This document shows positions 31,261 to 44,332 of a DNA stretch of 64,000 bases, piece after piece. Source of the DNA: Symsagittifera roscoffensis. Taxonomy: Eukaryota; Xenacoelomorpha; Acoela; Convolutidae. A model generated the notes under the pieces. That model was not told the DNA's origin and ran no database searches. It saw only the letters and a list, made by a program, of their open reading frames with translations. The position numbers and the translations under genes were made by a program. Position 1 is the stretch's first letter. Every line of letters starts with the position of its first letter. The DNA lies in assembly GCF_963678635.1 (NCBI RefSeq), contig NC_087070.1, forward strand, positions 17,207,318 to 17,271,317, read 5' to 3'.

Positions 31261-34200
31261 CTAAGATTGTGAAATACAAAATTGAAGTTGTTTTTGAAAT
31301 TCGACTTTCTTTAATATTTTAGATTGTGGGATGAATAATTTATAATTTTTACGTGGTTGATTTCTAAGTCGTGAAGACTCTCTATGTTCTGAGTTGTCGA
31401 TTTGTTCTTGGGGTCTTATTTGTTCTGTCATTTTTCTATTTTTTCTTTCTTTTTGAGATGTATTTTGATCTAGATTTTTTGTATTGTTTTTTGTGGTGGT
31501 TGATTTTGTTATTTGGTTTTTGAGGTGAAAATCTTTTTGTTCCTTTGTTGTATTTTCCGTATGTGGGTTATTTTGAATAACTTTTAAACCTGTAAAAGAA
31601 CATAATTGAGTTAGTTCGCGGAGTGCGTATTCTTTTGGATAATAAGGTATTAGGTTATTTCGGTGTTGAACGATTTCTTTTTTGTCTGAGTCGGTGATTT
31701 TATATGTGACATCAGTGGGTTTTGCAATTATTTGGTATGGTCCTTTACGAAGGGGTTGTAATTTTTTAGAAATTCCTTTGTGAGTATTAAAATTAGGTAT
31801 TAAAACAAATGTTCCAATTTTTAAATCGGAAGCTGGTGTAAAACGTGAATTGATTTGTTCATTAATATTTTGTCTTTGTAATAACTTTTTTGTTATTTTT
31901 TGATAAATTTCATTGTGTTTTTTATCTCTATTTAAAATCCATTCGGTGTGTGTACCGGAGGCTAATTTAAGAATTTGTGGGTGATGAAAATGATCTTCAT
32001 CGTGTGTATGTAAAGGTAGGTTATAACAAATTGAGTCTTTATTTGGTTGACAATAACCTTGTGCGTTTTTATGAGAGTTTGCTGTAAACATTATTGGTTT
32101 GCGTGGCTTTTGGTTAAAAACCATTTCATATGGTGACATTCCTAGAGTTGTCGTGATTTGTGAATTATATGCTAGGGGAAATAATTTTACATCTGCTGAC
32201 CATTCAGTATATCTTGTATCATTTCCATTGATGATACATCTAAGATATTCTTGTAGTGAACGGTTCATACCTTCGACTAAGCCGTTTGTCCAAGGTGCGT
32301 GAGATGTACGTGGTTTGTGTTTGATGTTATATAGATGACATAGTGTGATGATTTCATTATTGATGAATTCTGTACCGTTGTCTGTAACTAAAATTTCTGG
32401 TAGTCCGAATTTAGCTATCCAGTGTTCATAAAGCGTTGTGTAAGCGTAATAAGCGTTACAATGTGGTACTGGGTTAAGTGCTACATAATGTGTAAATGCG
32501 TCAACAATTACCATAATGTAGGAGTTTCCTTCAGATGATGGTGAAATTGGTCCTTTTGTATCGAATGAGATGCGATGGTTAAAGTATAAACTTTGTCCTT
32601 TAAAATCTTGTTTTTGTGCCATTTGTTTTTGATTTGGATAAGGTTTATTTAGCTGACATACTATACAATCATTGCATAGTACTTTTATCCAAATTGGTGC
32701 ATTTGGGAAATAGAAATTTTGTATAAAATTTGAATATGTTTTCTCTGATCCAGAGTGTCCTTTAATATTTTGTGTATGTGAAATATTAAAAGCTATAAGA
32801 ATCATACTTAAAGGGAGACAGGGAACTGTTGATTCATTTAATTGGTATTGTAGGAGGTCTGTGTTTTCATTAATTGTTGTGTTACTAAATTTTCGAAAAT
32901 ATCGGAGGAGTGTTTTGTTTCCTAAAATTGTGGTATCTGCTTTTACGGGTTTAGTTTTATATTTGTGCCATGATTTTAGTTGTCTAATTACTGGGTCAAG
33001 ATTTTGATATTGTTTCAAAGTATTAATTGTAATTTTATCTGTTGGGGGGAGAAAAATGTTTGCAATTTCTAATTTAGATAAAGGAATTGTATCAAGTGGG
33101 TCATGGAGGTCAAATACTTGATTTATTGTGTATTTTGAATCGTTTGTTTGTGGTCCTGATAAATTTATTTTATCAGTTAGGTTTTCTTTTTCAATTAATG
33201 GAAAAAGGTCTTTTTTATGCGAGTGTTGTTTTACTCTTTTTTGTTGGGTGTTATTTTTTATCCATTGTGAGTATGGAATTGGTTTAAAAGTTGATGTTCC
33301 AAGTAGATCAACTTCGTAGTGGTTATTTTGACAATCTAAATAAAGTGGAAAGTGTTGTAGATTATTTATCTGTGATTGTTCAACGTCAGTTTTTACTGCA
33401 TATTTGCATTCTAGTCGGGGTGATGTTTCGTTTTTTTGCAAGGTAGAATTTTATATGTTTGGGTATTTCTACTGTAGTTTTACGTGTTAGTAATTCAAGT
33501 GGTGTATTTCGACTTAATGTGTCTGGTAATGCAAGATTTTTTCCTGCTGTCCAAACTATATGTAAGTTTGGAAATTTCATTAGAATTAATTGAAATCTGT
33601 AAACTCGGTGATTTGGGTTGGATTTTTGTGTGAAGAGAAAAATGATTGGTTTGTGATCTGTGAATAGAACTGTTGGATGTTTTGATCCAAGTATCAGAAA
33701 TTCATATTCCGTAAGTGTATAGATTATGGCTGTACATTCTCTCATTAGGGTTGAGAGTCTTAGCTCTGCTTGAGTGAATAATCGAGAATTTGCTGATATA
33801 AGGTTCATTTTGTTTGTACCATTATGTGATTGTAATAACGCTGCGCCGATGCCAAAGTTCGAAGCATCGCACATTGCGTAGAATGGTTGATTTGGATCTG
33901 GAATTGTATTCGAAATTTGTTCAGTTAGAAGTTTTTTAATTTCTTCAAATCGTGCTTGATGTTCTGTATTCCATTCAAAATTATTTTGTTGTCTAAGTAT
34001 ATTATAGAATGGTCTTAGATATAATTGCATTTTATAAACATATTTGCTTAAAAAGTTTAGCATTCCAAGAAATTCTTGGATTTTCTTTTTATTTGTCGGT
34101 GGTTGGAGTTTCTGAATAGCGTCAATGCGTGATTTTAATGGAGTGATTGTTTTTCTTTCTATGTTATGTCCTAAGAATTTTACTCGTGTTAAAAAGAAGT

Positions 34201-37200
34201 GTGATTTATCAGGGGCGGCCTTCAGGTTTTCATTCTGAAGTATTTGGTGATATTGTTCCAAAACATTGAACATTTCTTCTTTAGTCTGTGATTGCATAAA
34301 AACATCGTCTAAATAGGTAATTGCGTTTTTCTTGAGTATTAGTGGTCGAAAAATTTTGCTCATAAAAGCTGAAAATGCTGCTGGTCCTATGGATATTCCA
34401 TAGAATAAGCGGTTGAATTCATACTGTTGGTTTCCAATAACAAATTGTGTTAAACGTCGCGATTGTTCATCTAATGGCATTTGATTGTATGCACTATTCA
34501 TATCTGCGGTTGTAAAGTATTTTCCGTTTATTTTTGTTAAAATAACTTGTATTGGTTCAATAGGCCAATTACACTTTGATTCATCTATGAGTGAGTTGAG
34601 GTATCTAGCGTCGAGAACGATTTTTAATGATTCTCCTTTGGCTAGAATGATAACAGGGTTGATAAATGTGTTACCTTTTGGTTGTTCTTCTTTATTTACT
34701 GGTGATATAATGTTGTATTGTTCTAAAATGTCGAGTAATCTGTTCACTTTATCGTGTAAGTGAATTGGTACTTTACTTGCTCTTTGTTTTTTGAAAACTG
34801 CGTCTGGTTTTAATGGGAGATGTAGTGATGAGCTGATTTTGCCAACATCAAATTTGGATGTTGCATAGACTGATGAATATTTGATTAGCTGTTTGGCTAA
34901 TTTATCAAATTCGTCTTGTGTTATTTGTGAATGTTGGAAGTTAAACATTGTTAAAAATTTCTGTTGATTCTCTGTATAGTTATTTATGTTGAATGTAGGT
35001 TTGAAATATGGGGTTTTTGTGAAATAATCCGTATTTCTTTTTTCGTTACTTATTATATTATTTATGGATAATTCTATATTAAGAATTGTGGATTGACAAA
35101 TATCTAATAATTGAAGTATATTATTTACGCGATATGCTTTTTCGTGTATTGGTGATATTGTAGCGTTGGTTTCGCAATAGCCTAAGAGTCCTAAAGGTAA
35201 TGTTACTTGGTAAGGTGTATTGTTGTATACATGTAGAGATATAATATCTGAATTCGAGTTTTTCAAATATTTTATGGATGAGATTGTGATTTTGAAAAAC
35301 TTATGGATAGGTTTGAATTCAAAATCTGACATATAGAGTTGTTGTTTGTTTTGTTTTTTATCATATTGGTGAACTTGTTTTATTGAAAAATTATATGTTT
35401 CCTGATAGTGGTTTCAGGTGTTTTCTTTGTTGGTTATATATTGGATAAAATTTTGAAAAGAATGGTGGTTGTTTGTTTAATCTTTGGAAAAATGTTAGGG
35501 ATGTGTCTTTTGTTTTTGTGTATTTATCTTTGATTAGTATTTTACTGTTTAATATGTTGATTGTTGGTATATATTTAGAGATGAATGGTATTCCTATGAT
35601 ATTGTGTTTAATATCAGTGATATGAAATATTTGTTTAAATGGTTTATTTAAAATTTCATTCTGCTCCATTGTTCTTGTGGGGAGAAGAAATAATTGAATT
35701 TTTCCATAGTTTACCAATGTTGATCCTTGTGCTGTTGCTAGTTTACTGGAGGTTTCAAGAGGTGTTAGCTTTGGGTGTAAGGTTTTTATTTCATTCCATG
35801 TGGGAATGTTTATTATATTTGATTCTGCTCCTGAATCAATTAAAAAATCAATTTCAAGATCTGGTGGTTGAAATTCTTTGCTTCTTGGACTTTCTAAAAG
35901 AAATGGTATTGTCCAAATTTTTTCTTTGGGTTGTTCTTTTTGTATGTTTTGATAGATGTGATTTGTATTTAAGCATTTTGTTTTGTCATTTTCATTGGAT
36001 TTATTTGTAGTGTTAATTTCGTTTGTTTCTTGTGTTGTTTGTGTAGAATGGATGGGTTCAATATAATAATTGTGAAGGAGTTCTAATTGATTTTCATATA
36101 TATATGTGATGAAAAAGGTTGTTCATATATAATAGGTTCGTAATCATTTTCAACTGCTATCATATTTATGGAGATAGTGTTTTCTGTATCACTTTTTGAT
36201 TCTGATGATTCAAAATTTATTTGATTTAGTTGTAGTTCGTTATTTCCTGTGTCATCAATACCTGGAGGGTCTGATGTTGTTTCTGGGTTTGATTGTACTT
36301 GATTAATATTTCTTTGATGTTTAGGTGTACTACTTCTGTGGCGATTGTTAGAAGTATCATAATGGTTATTATTCCTGTGTGGTGATTGGGAATAATTTCT
36401 ATAACGATTATTATAACTTGAATGTCGATTTTGTGAATTATTTCGTGATCTGTTTTGATAATTATTGTTTGGTCTTTTGTAGTTTGATCTATTATATGAG
36501 TTATTCCTTGATCGATTGTTCGGGTAATTCTGGTTTCGGTTGTTTGAATAACTTCTATTCCGATTGTTGGAATAGTTTCTATTTCTATTGTATGATGAAT
36601 TTCGTGATTGATTGTGTGGATAGTAATTATTTCTTGATTGGGAATTAGATCTAGAAACAAATCGTGTTGTATTTGAATTTGATCTGGAGTAGTTATTTCT
36701 ACTATTTGGTCTATTGTAGTGATTTTGTGACGAATTTTGTGTATTTCTTCGTTCTGGCGATCTTCCTCTATAACTTGAGTTATGTGGTGATTGATTTCTC
36801 GTGTAGTTGGTATTGCTCGGTAGTGGTTTTCCTGAACTGTTGTTGCTGTATACATTTTTGTTTGGTAGATTTTGATCTTTCTTCATGTATTGATAGAATG
36901 ATTTATTTGGTTCTTTATATTTTTGAGGTTTATTTTGATTGTCTTGCTGTTTTTGTCTACATTCAGAAATACTATGTCCGTATCGTCGGCAATAATTACA
37001 CAATTTTTTGAAAGATGGTTTGCCTTTAAAGTTTGGGTGTTTTTCGTAAATATTGAGTATTTCAGTGATTTTTTCAACGAGGTCTGTATCTGATTCCTGT
37101 ATATTGTTGATACTTGTGGTATTTGTTTCGATTCGGTTAACATATTGTAATTTCAGATTTTCTGTTTCTTCGAGTTTCATTGTGATTTCTGCTTGTTCTA

Positions 37201-39464
37201 GTTTGTCTACTAGTTTTCGAAAATCTAAATCGGGTTCTCGAATTGAGGAGGGATGGGATGCTCTCTTTTTTATTGCTATTTTCCTTAATTGAGGTGTTAA
37301 GGTCATCATTAAGATTTCTGTCATCTTTGTGTTTTTATAGTCATGTGTATTTAATGAATATGCTTTTCGAACTAGTGTTTCGATGCGTACTGCTAATTGC
37401 TTGATGGTTTCATTTGGTAATCTGCGAATTTCATTACATAAAACTCTTTGTTGTTGTTTGTTTCTTTCGGAGTCAAACATTTTTGAAAAATCTTGTGTAA
37501 ACCTTTTCCAATTTGATTTTATTTCTAGAGGCAATACTGAAAACCATTTTTGGGCTGCGTCGTCTAAAGTTGTTTGTATCAACGCTGTGCGTCGATGTAT
37601 CCAGTTTTGATGTAGTGGCGTATTAATTGGTTCAGGTCCTATATTTAAAATCAAATTTGCTGTTACTGCATTTAAATAGTCTTCTACAGAAAATTCAGGG
37701 TCTGTTCCTGTGAATACCATTAAAGGTTTATTTGATGTTATTGATGATCCACCCATAAGGTATGGATTCATTGTCATTTGTAATGATTCTGCTGCATTTC
37801 GCATTTGAGAAAAATTTGAAAGTTGATTTCTTCTTATTTCGTGTTGTTGAAGATAATATGGGAGTGGTATTTCATTTTGCATTTGTGTCGGTTGATACGA
37901 GTGTGTGATCATTGGGTTTTGTTGCTGAATTGGTTGAAAATATTGTGTATTAATTGGGTTTTGTTGATGAATTGGTTGTTGATTTTGTGTATCTATCGGT
38001 TGTGGAGAAAAAATTCTATGATTTGTATGTGGTTTCTGTACTCCTTGTCCACGATATTCTTGATTATATGGTGCAAATATATCTGGTTGTAAAAAATCAT
38101 CATCTGAGGATAAGTAATCCATTTGATAAGATGTTTGTTTTTTATTTTTATTTTGTTGAAAAAATGGATAGTTTTCACTACGATCCTGTGAAGGATGTAA
38201 ATTTGTTTGAAAATTTACTGAATTAGTTTGTGCCATTGGGTTATCCCAGTTTCGAGATCTTGTGTAATTATTAAAATTTTTTCGTGGGGGATAATTTGTT
38301 TTTGATGGGTGTGTGTAATTATAATTATGTTCTGCAAAATTGTTTCTAGTGAACGTTTTACGTGTTTTTGACGGTATTGTCATGGGTCTGTATGTTTGAT
38401 AATCCATGTGTGAATATTTTGGGGCAACCGAAGGTTTAACGGTTGATTGTAAGGTTACCTGTGTTTGTGAAGGGTTTGTATTTCTTGGTGTTGTTAAATT
38501 TGGACGTATCGGTGAAATGCTTTGTTGTGTAGTTGTTGTGTGTACGATTTCTTCATTTATGAAGTGTGATGGTGTCTGGATATCTTGTTGAGTGAGATTT
38601 CTAGTTCCATTGAGGTTTTCATTGTGTATGACTGTGGAGTTTAAACTATTATTTTGCATATCAGGTAAAAATGTATTATAGTTTAATGGTGCTGCATCAA
38701 TGGTTAATGGTATTACTCTTACATAATCTCTTACATAAGATATCGTACTTATTGCTTGACTTGAGATTGATTGTGGGAAGTTTATGAATGCGGGATGAGA
38801 CCATTCGGGGTCCCAAACATAGTCTGACTGTTCTGTGATGGCAGTATCATCGTTTGAGTTTTGAGGTCTAAAATTTTTTCTTGCTTGTGAAATTAAATCT
38901 AGATTATGTGTGAAATAATCTATTATAAACCATGCCAAGATTTTTTGTAAGTCATGTTTTGTATGTTGTGAAACATCATCTTTAGTGAAATTTTCTTTAA
39001 TTATATTTAAAAAACTAGAGAGTAGTGTGATTTCATGTCGTACTCTTATATGTTTAGATGTTTCTGTCGGTGAGACATTTGAGATTGGGATTTCGTTTTC
39101 TAATATCGAGATATAACTATATATTATTACAAAAACTTCATTGGTGAATATGGAGTTTGCTCTTTGTGAGTTATGATATTGTATGCTTTTTATATATTCT
39201 GAGAATACTTTTGAGAATTCTAAATCAAGGTCGTCTGTTTGAATTACATATTTGCTGTGATTCTGGTTTGGTGAGCTGAATTCTATGGAGTAGATTCCGT
39301 ATTGTTGTGTTAAGTTGCATATATCTTTCAAATAGTGATCGACAAATTTAAGAGTAAATTTTTGCAAAATATATGCTGTCCTCTATCAGTGGTTGCATCT
39401 ACGATAAAGGGGAAGATATCATCATCATCTGGACTTTCTTCACCTGGGGTGTGTGTTGAGCTCA
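31261..39464 (-). pseudogene. gag-pol: gag-pro-pol of copy M, broken at four places
   Basis: Corresponds to the single 2,740-codon frame of copy P. Breaks seen by comparison: a 64-base deletion near 39,340, just after the start; a 2-base TA expansion at 36,096-36,105; a 2-base loss near 35,395; and one extra base in an A run at 33,431-33,437. The intervening stretches keep the CCHC knuckle (CNYCRRYGHSISEC), the protease DSG, YLDD, RNase H and integrase motifs. It should encode capsid and replication enzymes in copy P but not here. Confidence 0.9.
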
Positions 39465-39907
39465 TTTTTTCGTTTGATGACTGTTAATATGTAACTATCG
39501 ATGTAACTAATTGGTTGATTCCAATTGTATAAGTGTACTGGTTTGTGTTTATATTGTTTTTTTATTCTTCTTTTTCCTCTTTTTGATGAATTTGAAGTTG
39601 TTTCTGAGTCGGAAAAATATAATTGATCGTAAATGGGGCAATTTTTCTCTATAGAATCTTTTAATTTATAGAGTTCGTCTAAACTGCTGGTTTCTGATTC
39701 TGAAAATGCGTTTCGGTTTTTTGAAAATCTTTTTCGTGTTATTTGTCTTTGTTTGGTTATTATTTTTCTTTTTAATGTTTGTCGTTTTGTTCTGATATAT
39801 CCAACTGTTTGTGTATGAGGTGTGATTACAAGATCGTATTTTTTGTTATCTATTTCACAATTGTGTAAAACGATTGTTTGTTTATTTCCTAGGTTTTTAA
39901 ATGACAT
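39440..39907 (-). CDS. Basic 155-residue accessory protein of copy M
   Basis: Intact. It ends 26 bases inside the gag start. Residues 39-65 are strongly basic (RTKRQTLKRKIITKQRQ and on), followed by an acidic Ser/Glu stretch and LDELYKLKDSI at 76-86. A second basic patch (GKRRIKKQYKHK) lies near 111-122. About 89% of residues match the copy P version. The combination of an arginine/lysine-rich motif and a leucine-spaced element is reminiscent of Rev/Rex-type RNA-export proteins, but this is only a compositional analogy. Confidence 0.6.
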   Translation of the reverse strand: MSFKNLGNKQTIVLHNCEIDNKKYDLVITPHTQTVGYIRTKRQTLKRKIITKQRQITRKRFSKNRNAFSESETSSLDELYKLKDSIEKNCPIYDQLYFSDSETTSNSSKRGKRRIKKQYKHKPVHLYNWNQPISYIDSYILTVIKRKNELNTHPR

Positions 39908-41136
39908 AAGGTTTAGGATGACGGATGCAAAAGGTTGTTAAATGATTTCTATTTTCTTAGACTGTTAGTCCTTACGATTTTTTGGTTAGCCTAACCTGGG
40001 TCTATTTGTTCAGGGTTGGAGAGAAAAATATATCGATTCCGAAGAATGATTTTTATACTTTCTCGTGGCTAGTATAAGCTAAGGTGTTAACTTACTTAAT
40101 CTTAATTAAGGGTAGTGATTGTGTTCAGGGTTGGAGAATAGTAGATCGATCCACAAGGTTCAGGTATAATTAGAACGCGAGTAGTTCGTTAGATACTATT
40201 TTAAACTTACTAAGTCTAAGATTTATCCTGGGTCTGGTAAGAGGGGGGATCAAGTGAAGGATGAATAACCGAAGTTCTTCACTGTTTATCCTAATTTGAA
40301 TGATTAGTTTTATTCAAAAATTTCTGTTAGTCCTGGGTGTTTAGAAAGGGTTGGATAGTGAATCGACGTTTGAGGTCGTTAGACACTAGCTAAGTGGGTG
40401 GGGGAGAACGAAATTGTTCTTTTTGATCCAAGAATAGGCCTTGATGATCAAGTTTTAAATTTAATTAAATAGAAAATGATTTAAGATCCAAGGATGAGCC
40501 TTGATGATCTGATTTTAAATTTAAGTGAATTTAAGTTTAAAATGATTTAAATTTGTGTAGAGAAAAGATTTAGTGTTTTTATGATATAAGTGAGCTTATG
40601 AATGCTGTTATGTTTAGGTGATGAAGCTGGAACAACAGGATGATTTATGATTACTAACCATTTATTGTCATGCTACTAATTTTTATTTTGATTTTTCAAT
40701 AAATATTTTTCAAACATGTTTTGTATATTACTGCAGAATTTAGGAAAACGATCTGAGATCTCTTTATCAATCGTTATTGTATATTAATAATTTTGTTTAG
40801 CGCCTGAAATGATTTTGAAGATTGACTTCAAGATTTTATGTTTGCAAATGAAAATCTAAATTCATTGCTAGTAGTATTCTAAATACAAAAGTTTGTGTTG
40901 GCTTTTGCCGAACTATCATATAACTATATGGTAAGTTTCTACTTTGTCGTATGTCGTCTCTGGTTCGAGATCTTCTTGCAATTCCGGGTAGTTCTCTTAT
41001 CGTTCGGAATATTGGCTTTGATCTATTGAGTCGTAGAGACATTTCGATTAAATTATCGTCGTGTAACATTTTAAAAATGTTTTGTCTAAATTCTAATCTA
41101 TTTTTGGTTAATTCTAAGCTATTAAGGTCTTGTTCG
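39908..41136 (-). other. Leader of copy M
   Basis: About 1.25 kb between the primer-binding site and the first long frame. It contains the 77-codon frame, and twin copies of a hairpin-like motif (CAAGG...CCTTG) at 40,425-40,446 and 40,485-40,506, spaced exactly 60 bases, as in copy P. Long leaders of this kind usually hold packaging signals and splice donors. Confidence 0.5.
40836..41069 (-). CDS. Leader frame of 77 residues, copy M
   Basis: Open in both copies at the same length and position. It includes EMSLRLNRSKPIFRTIREL, SRNLPYSYMIVRQKP and RILLAMNLDFHLQT. Nine residues differ from copy P, while about eight base changes are silent, a ratio that suggests mild constraint on the protein. 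No family recognised. Confidence 0.5.
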   Translation of the reverse strand: MLHDDNLIEMSLRLNRSKPIFRTIRELPGIARRSRTRDDIRQSRNLPYSYMIVRQKPTQTFVFRILLAMNLDFHLQT

Positions 41137-41154
41137 AGACTTATGGTCGCACCA
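41137..41154 (-). promoter_or_regulatory. Primer-binding site of copy M
   Basis: Sense TGGTGCGACCATAAGTC starts two bases after the 5' LTR and is identical in copy P. The TGG start matches a tRNA CCA end. I could not fit the rest cleanly to one tRNA. Confidence 0.6.
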
Positions 41155-41156
41155 GA

Positions 41157-41566
41157 TGAGTTAGGACCGAAGTGTATGACTCATAGAGTAATTTCGGATA
41201 GGGTACACCGTCTGCTCGTCACGCTATCTTATTTTCGGCCGGATAGATTCGTGCAACTTCTTAGTCTAATACCGATCCTAATCTTACTCTTATACTATCT
41301 AGTCTCAGGTTGTTTAACTAGTCTCTGCTAGGCTCAATAGATCTAGGGTATACTGGTTTATTGCGGCTGCTGAAGTCTTCTTGGAGAGTCAACTAATTTC
41401 TAAGTTAAATTCAAATCTCTCTGGTGCTGAAATTACAAGTAATTTCAGCACTTACAAATAAGTGGGTTGTAAGTTAGATGGATCATGATTGGTTAATATT
41501 AAATACTTTACAGTGGTAAAATATCTAATTTATTCAATCATAAAATGTAGTTTAGATCAGGTTCCA
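41157..41566 (-). repeat. 5' LTR of copy M
   Basis: 410 bases, nearly identical to 22,721-23,130, with about five substitutions noticed. The 28-base palindrome is at 41,424-41,451. Followed by the CTTT target duplication at 41,567-41,570. Confidence 0.9.
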
Positions 41567-41570
41567 CTTT

Positions 41571-42064
41571 CATAATATCTGAAGCTACTGAAAGAAGAAC
41601 AGTTGAAGAATATATATAAGTATATTGTATTACCAAAAAATATTCGGCGATAGTTGTTTTGTAATTTATTGTGCCGAGTACGCAAGCGGCGTTTGCAATT
41701 TGTATTGCCATGGAGATTCTCAGTTTTAAAAAGCGGTCTGCCCAGGGTTTCTCAGTACATATGCTTAGGTTTCACAAAGCTTGTTAAAAAGAAATACCGT
41801 GCTGGGGCCGGCCGCGCACTGAATCTCAAAAGCTAGCGGTTGAACTTGATATCTATCAACTACTAAGTCTTTATACTTATCATTTTATTCACTCTTCCGC
41901 TTCAGCGGAATATAAGAAGCTTTTTTTGTTTTTGTTTTTCTTGTGGGGAATATTTTTTGAAGTTGAGTTAACCTTAAATTGTACAATTTTGGACGATCTG
42001 AAAAAGCATAATTCAGCATTTTTTTCCCTTATTCAAAGAGTTAAAGGCGTTCTTAATGTCTAAT
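41571..42064. other. Flank after the insertion, presumed Polinton continuation
   Basis: By position this should continue the Polinton polymerase, but I cannot recognise polymerase C-terminal motifs. A 60-codon plus-strand frame (41,654-41,836) is rich in basic residues. Part of the interval near 41,660-41,760 resembles the minus strand of 160-360. Confidence 0.35.
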
Positions 42065-42960
42065 TCAGAAAAAAAACAACAGTGCATTTTGGATTTTCGT
42101 CGCACTCCAATAAGTTTCAAAACGAGTGTGCAGCTTTTTCCGCTCCTCGTTTAGTGTCGCAACCCGACCTTGTCGCTTGAGGAGAACTTTACTTCTAGCG
42201 CATTTCGATGTGATACGTCCTAGCGTGTTGCCGATGGCATTTGGTCTTAACCCTCTGTCTATCAACGTGAGGACCGTAAGTTTTGCGCCAAGAAATGGTC
42301 TTACGTGTTCGGGTATTTTGCCATCTCCAATGAAGGTTATCAGCTTAGCCATCGATTTCAAAAAAAAATGTGTCCTGCACTGCCACTCGACTTACTAACT
42401 AGGACTATTTATCCTAATCTGCTCCTGATCCGTTCGGAAAAGCTTCGTATAGATCGAATTCGGTTAGGAAAAAAGTATCTAATTTTTCTAGATTTGGTGC
42501 TGCAATTTTTGTTCGCTGAGGGTGCCCAAAGAACAATTTTTGATAGTTATCAGTTGAAAAGGAGCAATTTTGTCACCTGAAGCAGCAAGCTTTATCCCTT
42601 CTCTTATGTTTTTTTTTCATAGAGCTAACTAACTGCTTATTAGCTTTTTTCCTCTGCTCGAGGTCACTCAGAGACGAGCTTAAAACTTGGGGATGAAGTT
42701 TTGAGAGGAAGGGAATTTGCTCGATATTTTTTAATTTATCAAAGAATTCATGCTTGTGGTTTGTTTGCGTATTTTTTGGTTGTTTCAAAAAAATCAAGAA
42801 AGTCGTTTAAAAAAAGCCATTTTGTAACAACCTCTACATTGTAGAGGATTTCATTCATTTTGTCCAATAGACTTTCCTCCAAGGCAACACGCGAGTCTTT
42901 TGGACCTCTTCTGAGCACTCGGTCAATTGAGATGGCTTTGTCAACACAATTTTCTAGCAC
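42065..42960 (-). pseudogene. Reverse-transcriptase remnant of another retroelement
   Basis: Read on the minus strand, 42,361-42,065 gives AKLITFIGDGKIPEHVRPFLGAKL then RGLRPNAIGNTLGRITSKCA. This recalls the GA-L-AL-K-GG-RPIAVG block that opens the palm in a group of non-LTR-like reverse transcriptases. Two earlier open pieces (42,960-42,748 and 42,797-42,573) are lysine-rich and probably the upstream part, in other frames. Heavily decayed. Family placement is tentative. Confidence 0.4.
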
Positions 42961-44332
42961 TAAATCTTTACCTATTGTTGCTTTAAGAACAAATTATACA
43001 TCGACGCATAAAAGATACTGAAACCATTGGATTTTCTTAGTGTCACTAGGAGAAATATTTAAAGAGTTGATATGATAACGGCTAGAAAAACAATCACAAC
43101 AATTCCAAATTATCCGACACTTTATGATAATGGTTCAAATTGTCATCTAGTGAAAAAAAAGAAAATGGAATATCAGAAAAATTTCCCAAATTACCTAGCC
43201 AAGGGCGTAATCTGCTTGATTTTTTGTAGAAGAACAACATCCGAAACAAAGTTTTTCCCCATTCATGGCCGGGATAATTGTAGTAAAAATTAATCAACCT
43301 AGCCAACAGAATGCTGCAAGGTTTTCAAGAACAGAGACATCAGAAAAGGATTAAGGTTTTTAGATATTTTTCATTTCTCGGAAAAATTTAAAATCATTTA
43401 TAAATGGCACTTTTCGCATTAATTTTTCATTCAGCTGTGCAATGCAAAAACAGAATCCAAGTTCGAAACCAGAAAATGTTCATGTTTTTTCAAGCATTTC
43501 CGTATTTGTAATTAGATAGAGGACTTGATTGAACTTTTAGCAGATGAATTTGAACTGAACTAAAGATTATCAACAAAATCTAACTGCACTCATAAATACA
43601 TTGATACTGCCTTTCTGATCTTTTTAAAGCATTTTGATAGTTTTTCCTTTTAAAAAATTATCGAAATATATATATGTTTGTTATATATAACTTTTTGATT
43701 TTACACTGAGTGAGAGAGTTATCTTTAAACAAATAGAACAGTGATCAAAATTAGAAAAATGTAGTGATCTAAAAAATAACGTATTCTTTGATAACCTTCT
43801 CCATTATTTTTGAGATTTTCTGTTTTTTTTTCGTTATCTTTTTTTTTCAGGAAAATTTCCGAGTCAGTTTAACTTTCGCCCGGGAGTACAAACCGAGTAT
43901 GTAAAGCTAGAACCTAAAACGATTGGCTATCGTCTAAAAAGAGCATAACGTGCATTTAAACGTCTTTACCATAGCCAATTCAATGTGATTCTCGTAACAA
44001 CCGAACAAAAAAAATCGTTACTGTCTAAGGCTATCAGCCGAGGCGCCCAAAAAATTTCATCTTACATCCCGAAATGGTGAGCTCATGGCTGGTTCTTAGT
44101 ATCCCCAGACAATGAGTTCACTCCTGAAAACAGGGCTGATACTCTATTAGTGTTCAGTTTCTATATTACTCTTGTTTTTGTTCAGTAGAAAAAATAACCC
44201 TAACAATCGGAGATGGTTGGACTCTTTCTTTCAACTCCTAGTATTTCATAAACTTAAAACGAATTTTGATGTTAATAATTTAAATTCAAGCCATCCGGAA
44301 ATCTAAAAAAAGTTAAAAATACAGTTATGCAA
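42961..44332. other. AT-rich stretch without recognised genes
   Basis: Only short frames with no motif. T-rich runs and ATATAT stretches near 43,665-43,690. Confidence 0.45.

Larger units (their letters stand above)
22721..41566 (-). mobile_element. Copy M: complete 18.8-kb env-bearing Ty3/Gypsy element
   Basis: Bounded by two 410-bp LTRs that begin and end TG...CA in sense orientation, with CTTT target duplications. Sense order is LTR, leader, 77-codon frame, 155-codon frame, gag-pro-RT-RNaseH-IN, 76-codon frame, membrane protein, Pro-rich frame, env, post-env protein, 3' region, LTR. RT-RNaseH before integrase places it with Ty3/Gypsy rather than Ty1/copia. The LTR pair differs at about five positions by eye, so the insertion is fairly recent, yet several coding frames are broken. 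Confidence 0.9.

Noticed and set aside
42126-42398. Plus-strand 90-codon frame
   Set aside because: It is the complement of the minus-strand reverse-transcriptase remnant, which has recognisable motif wording.
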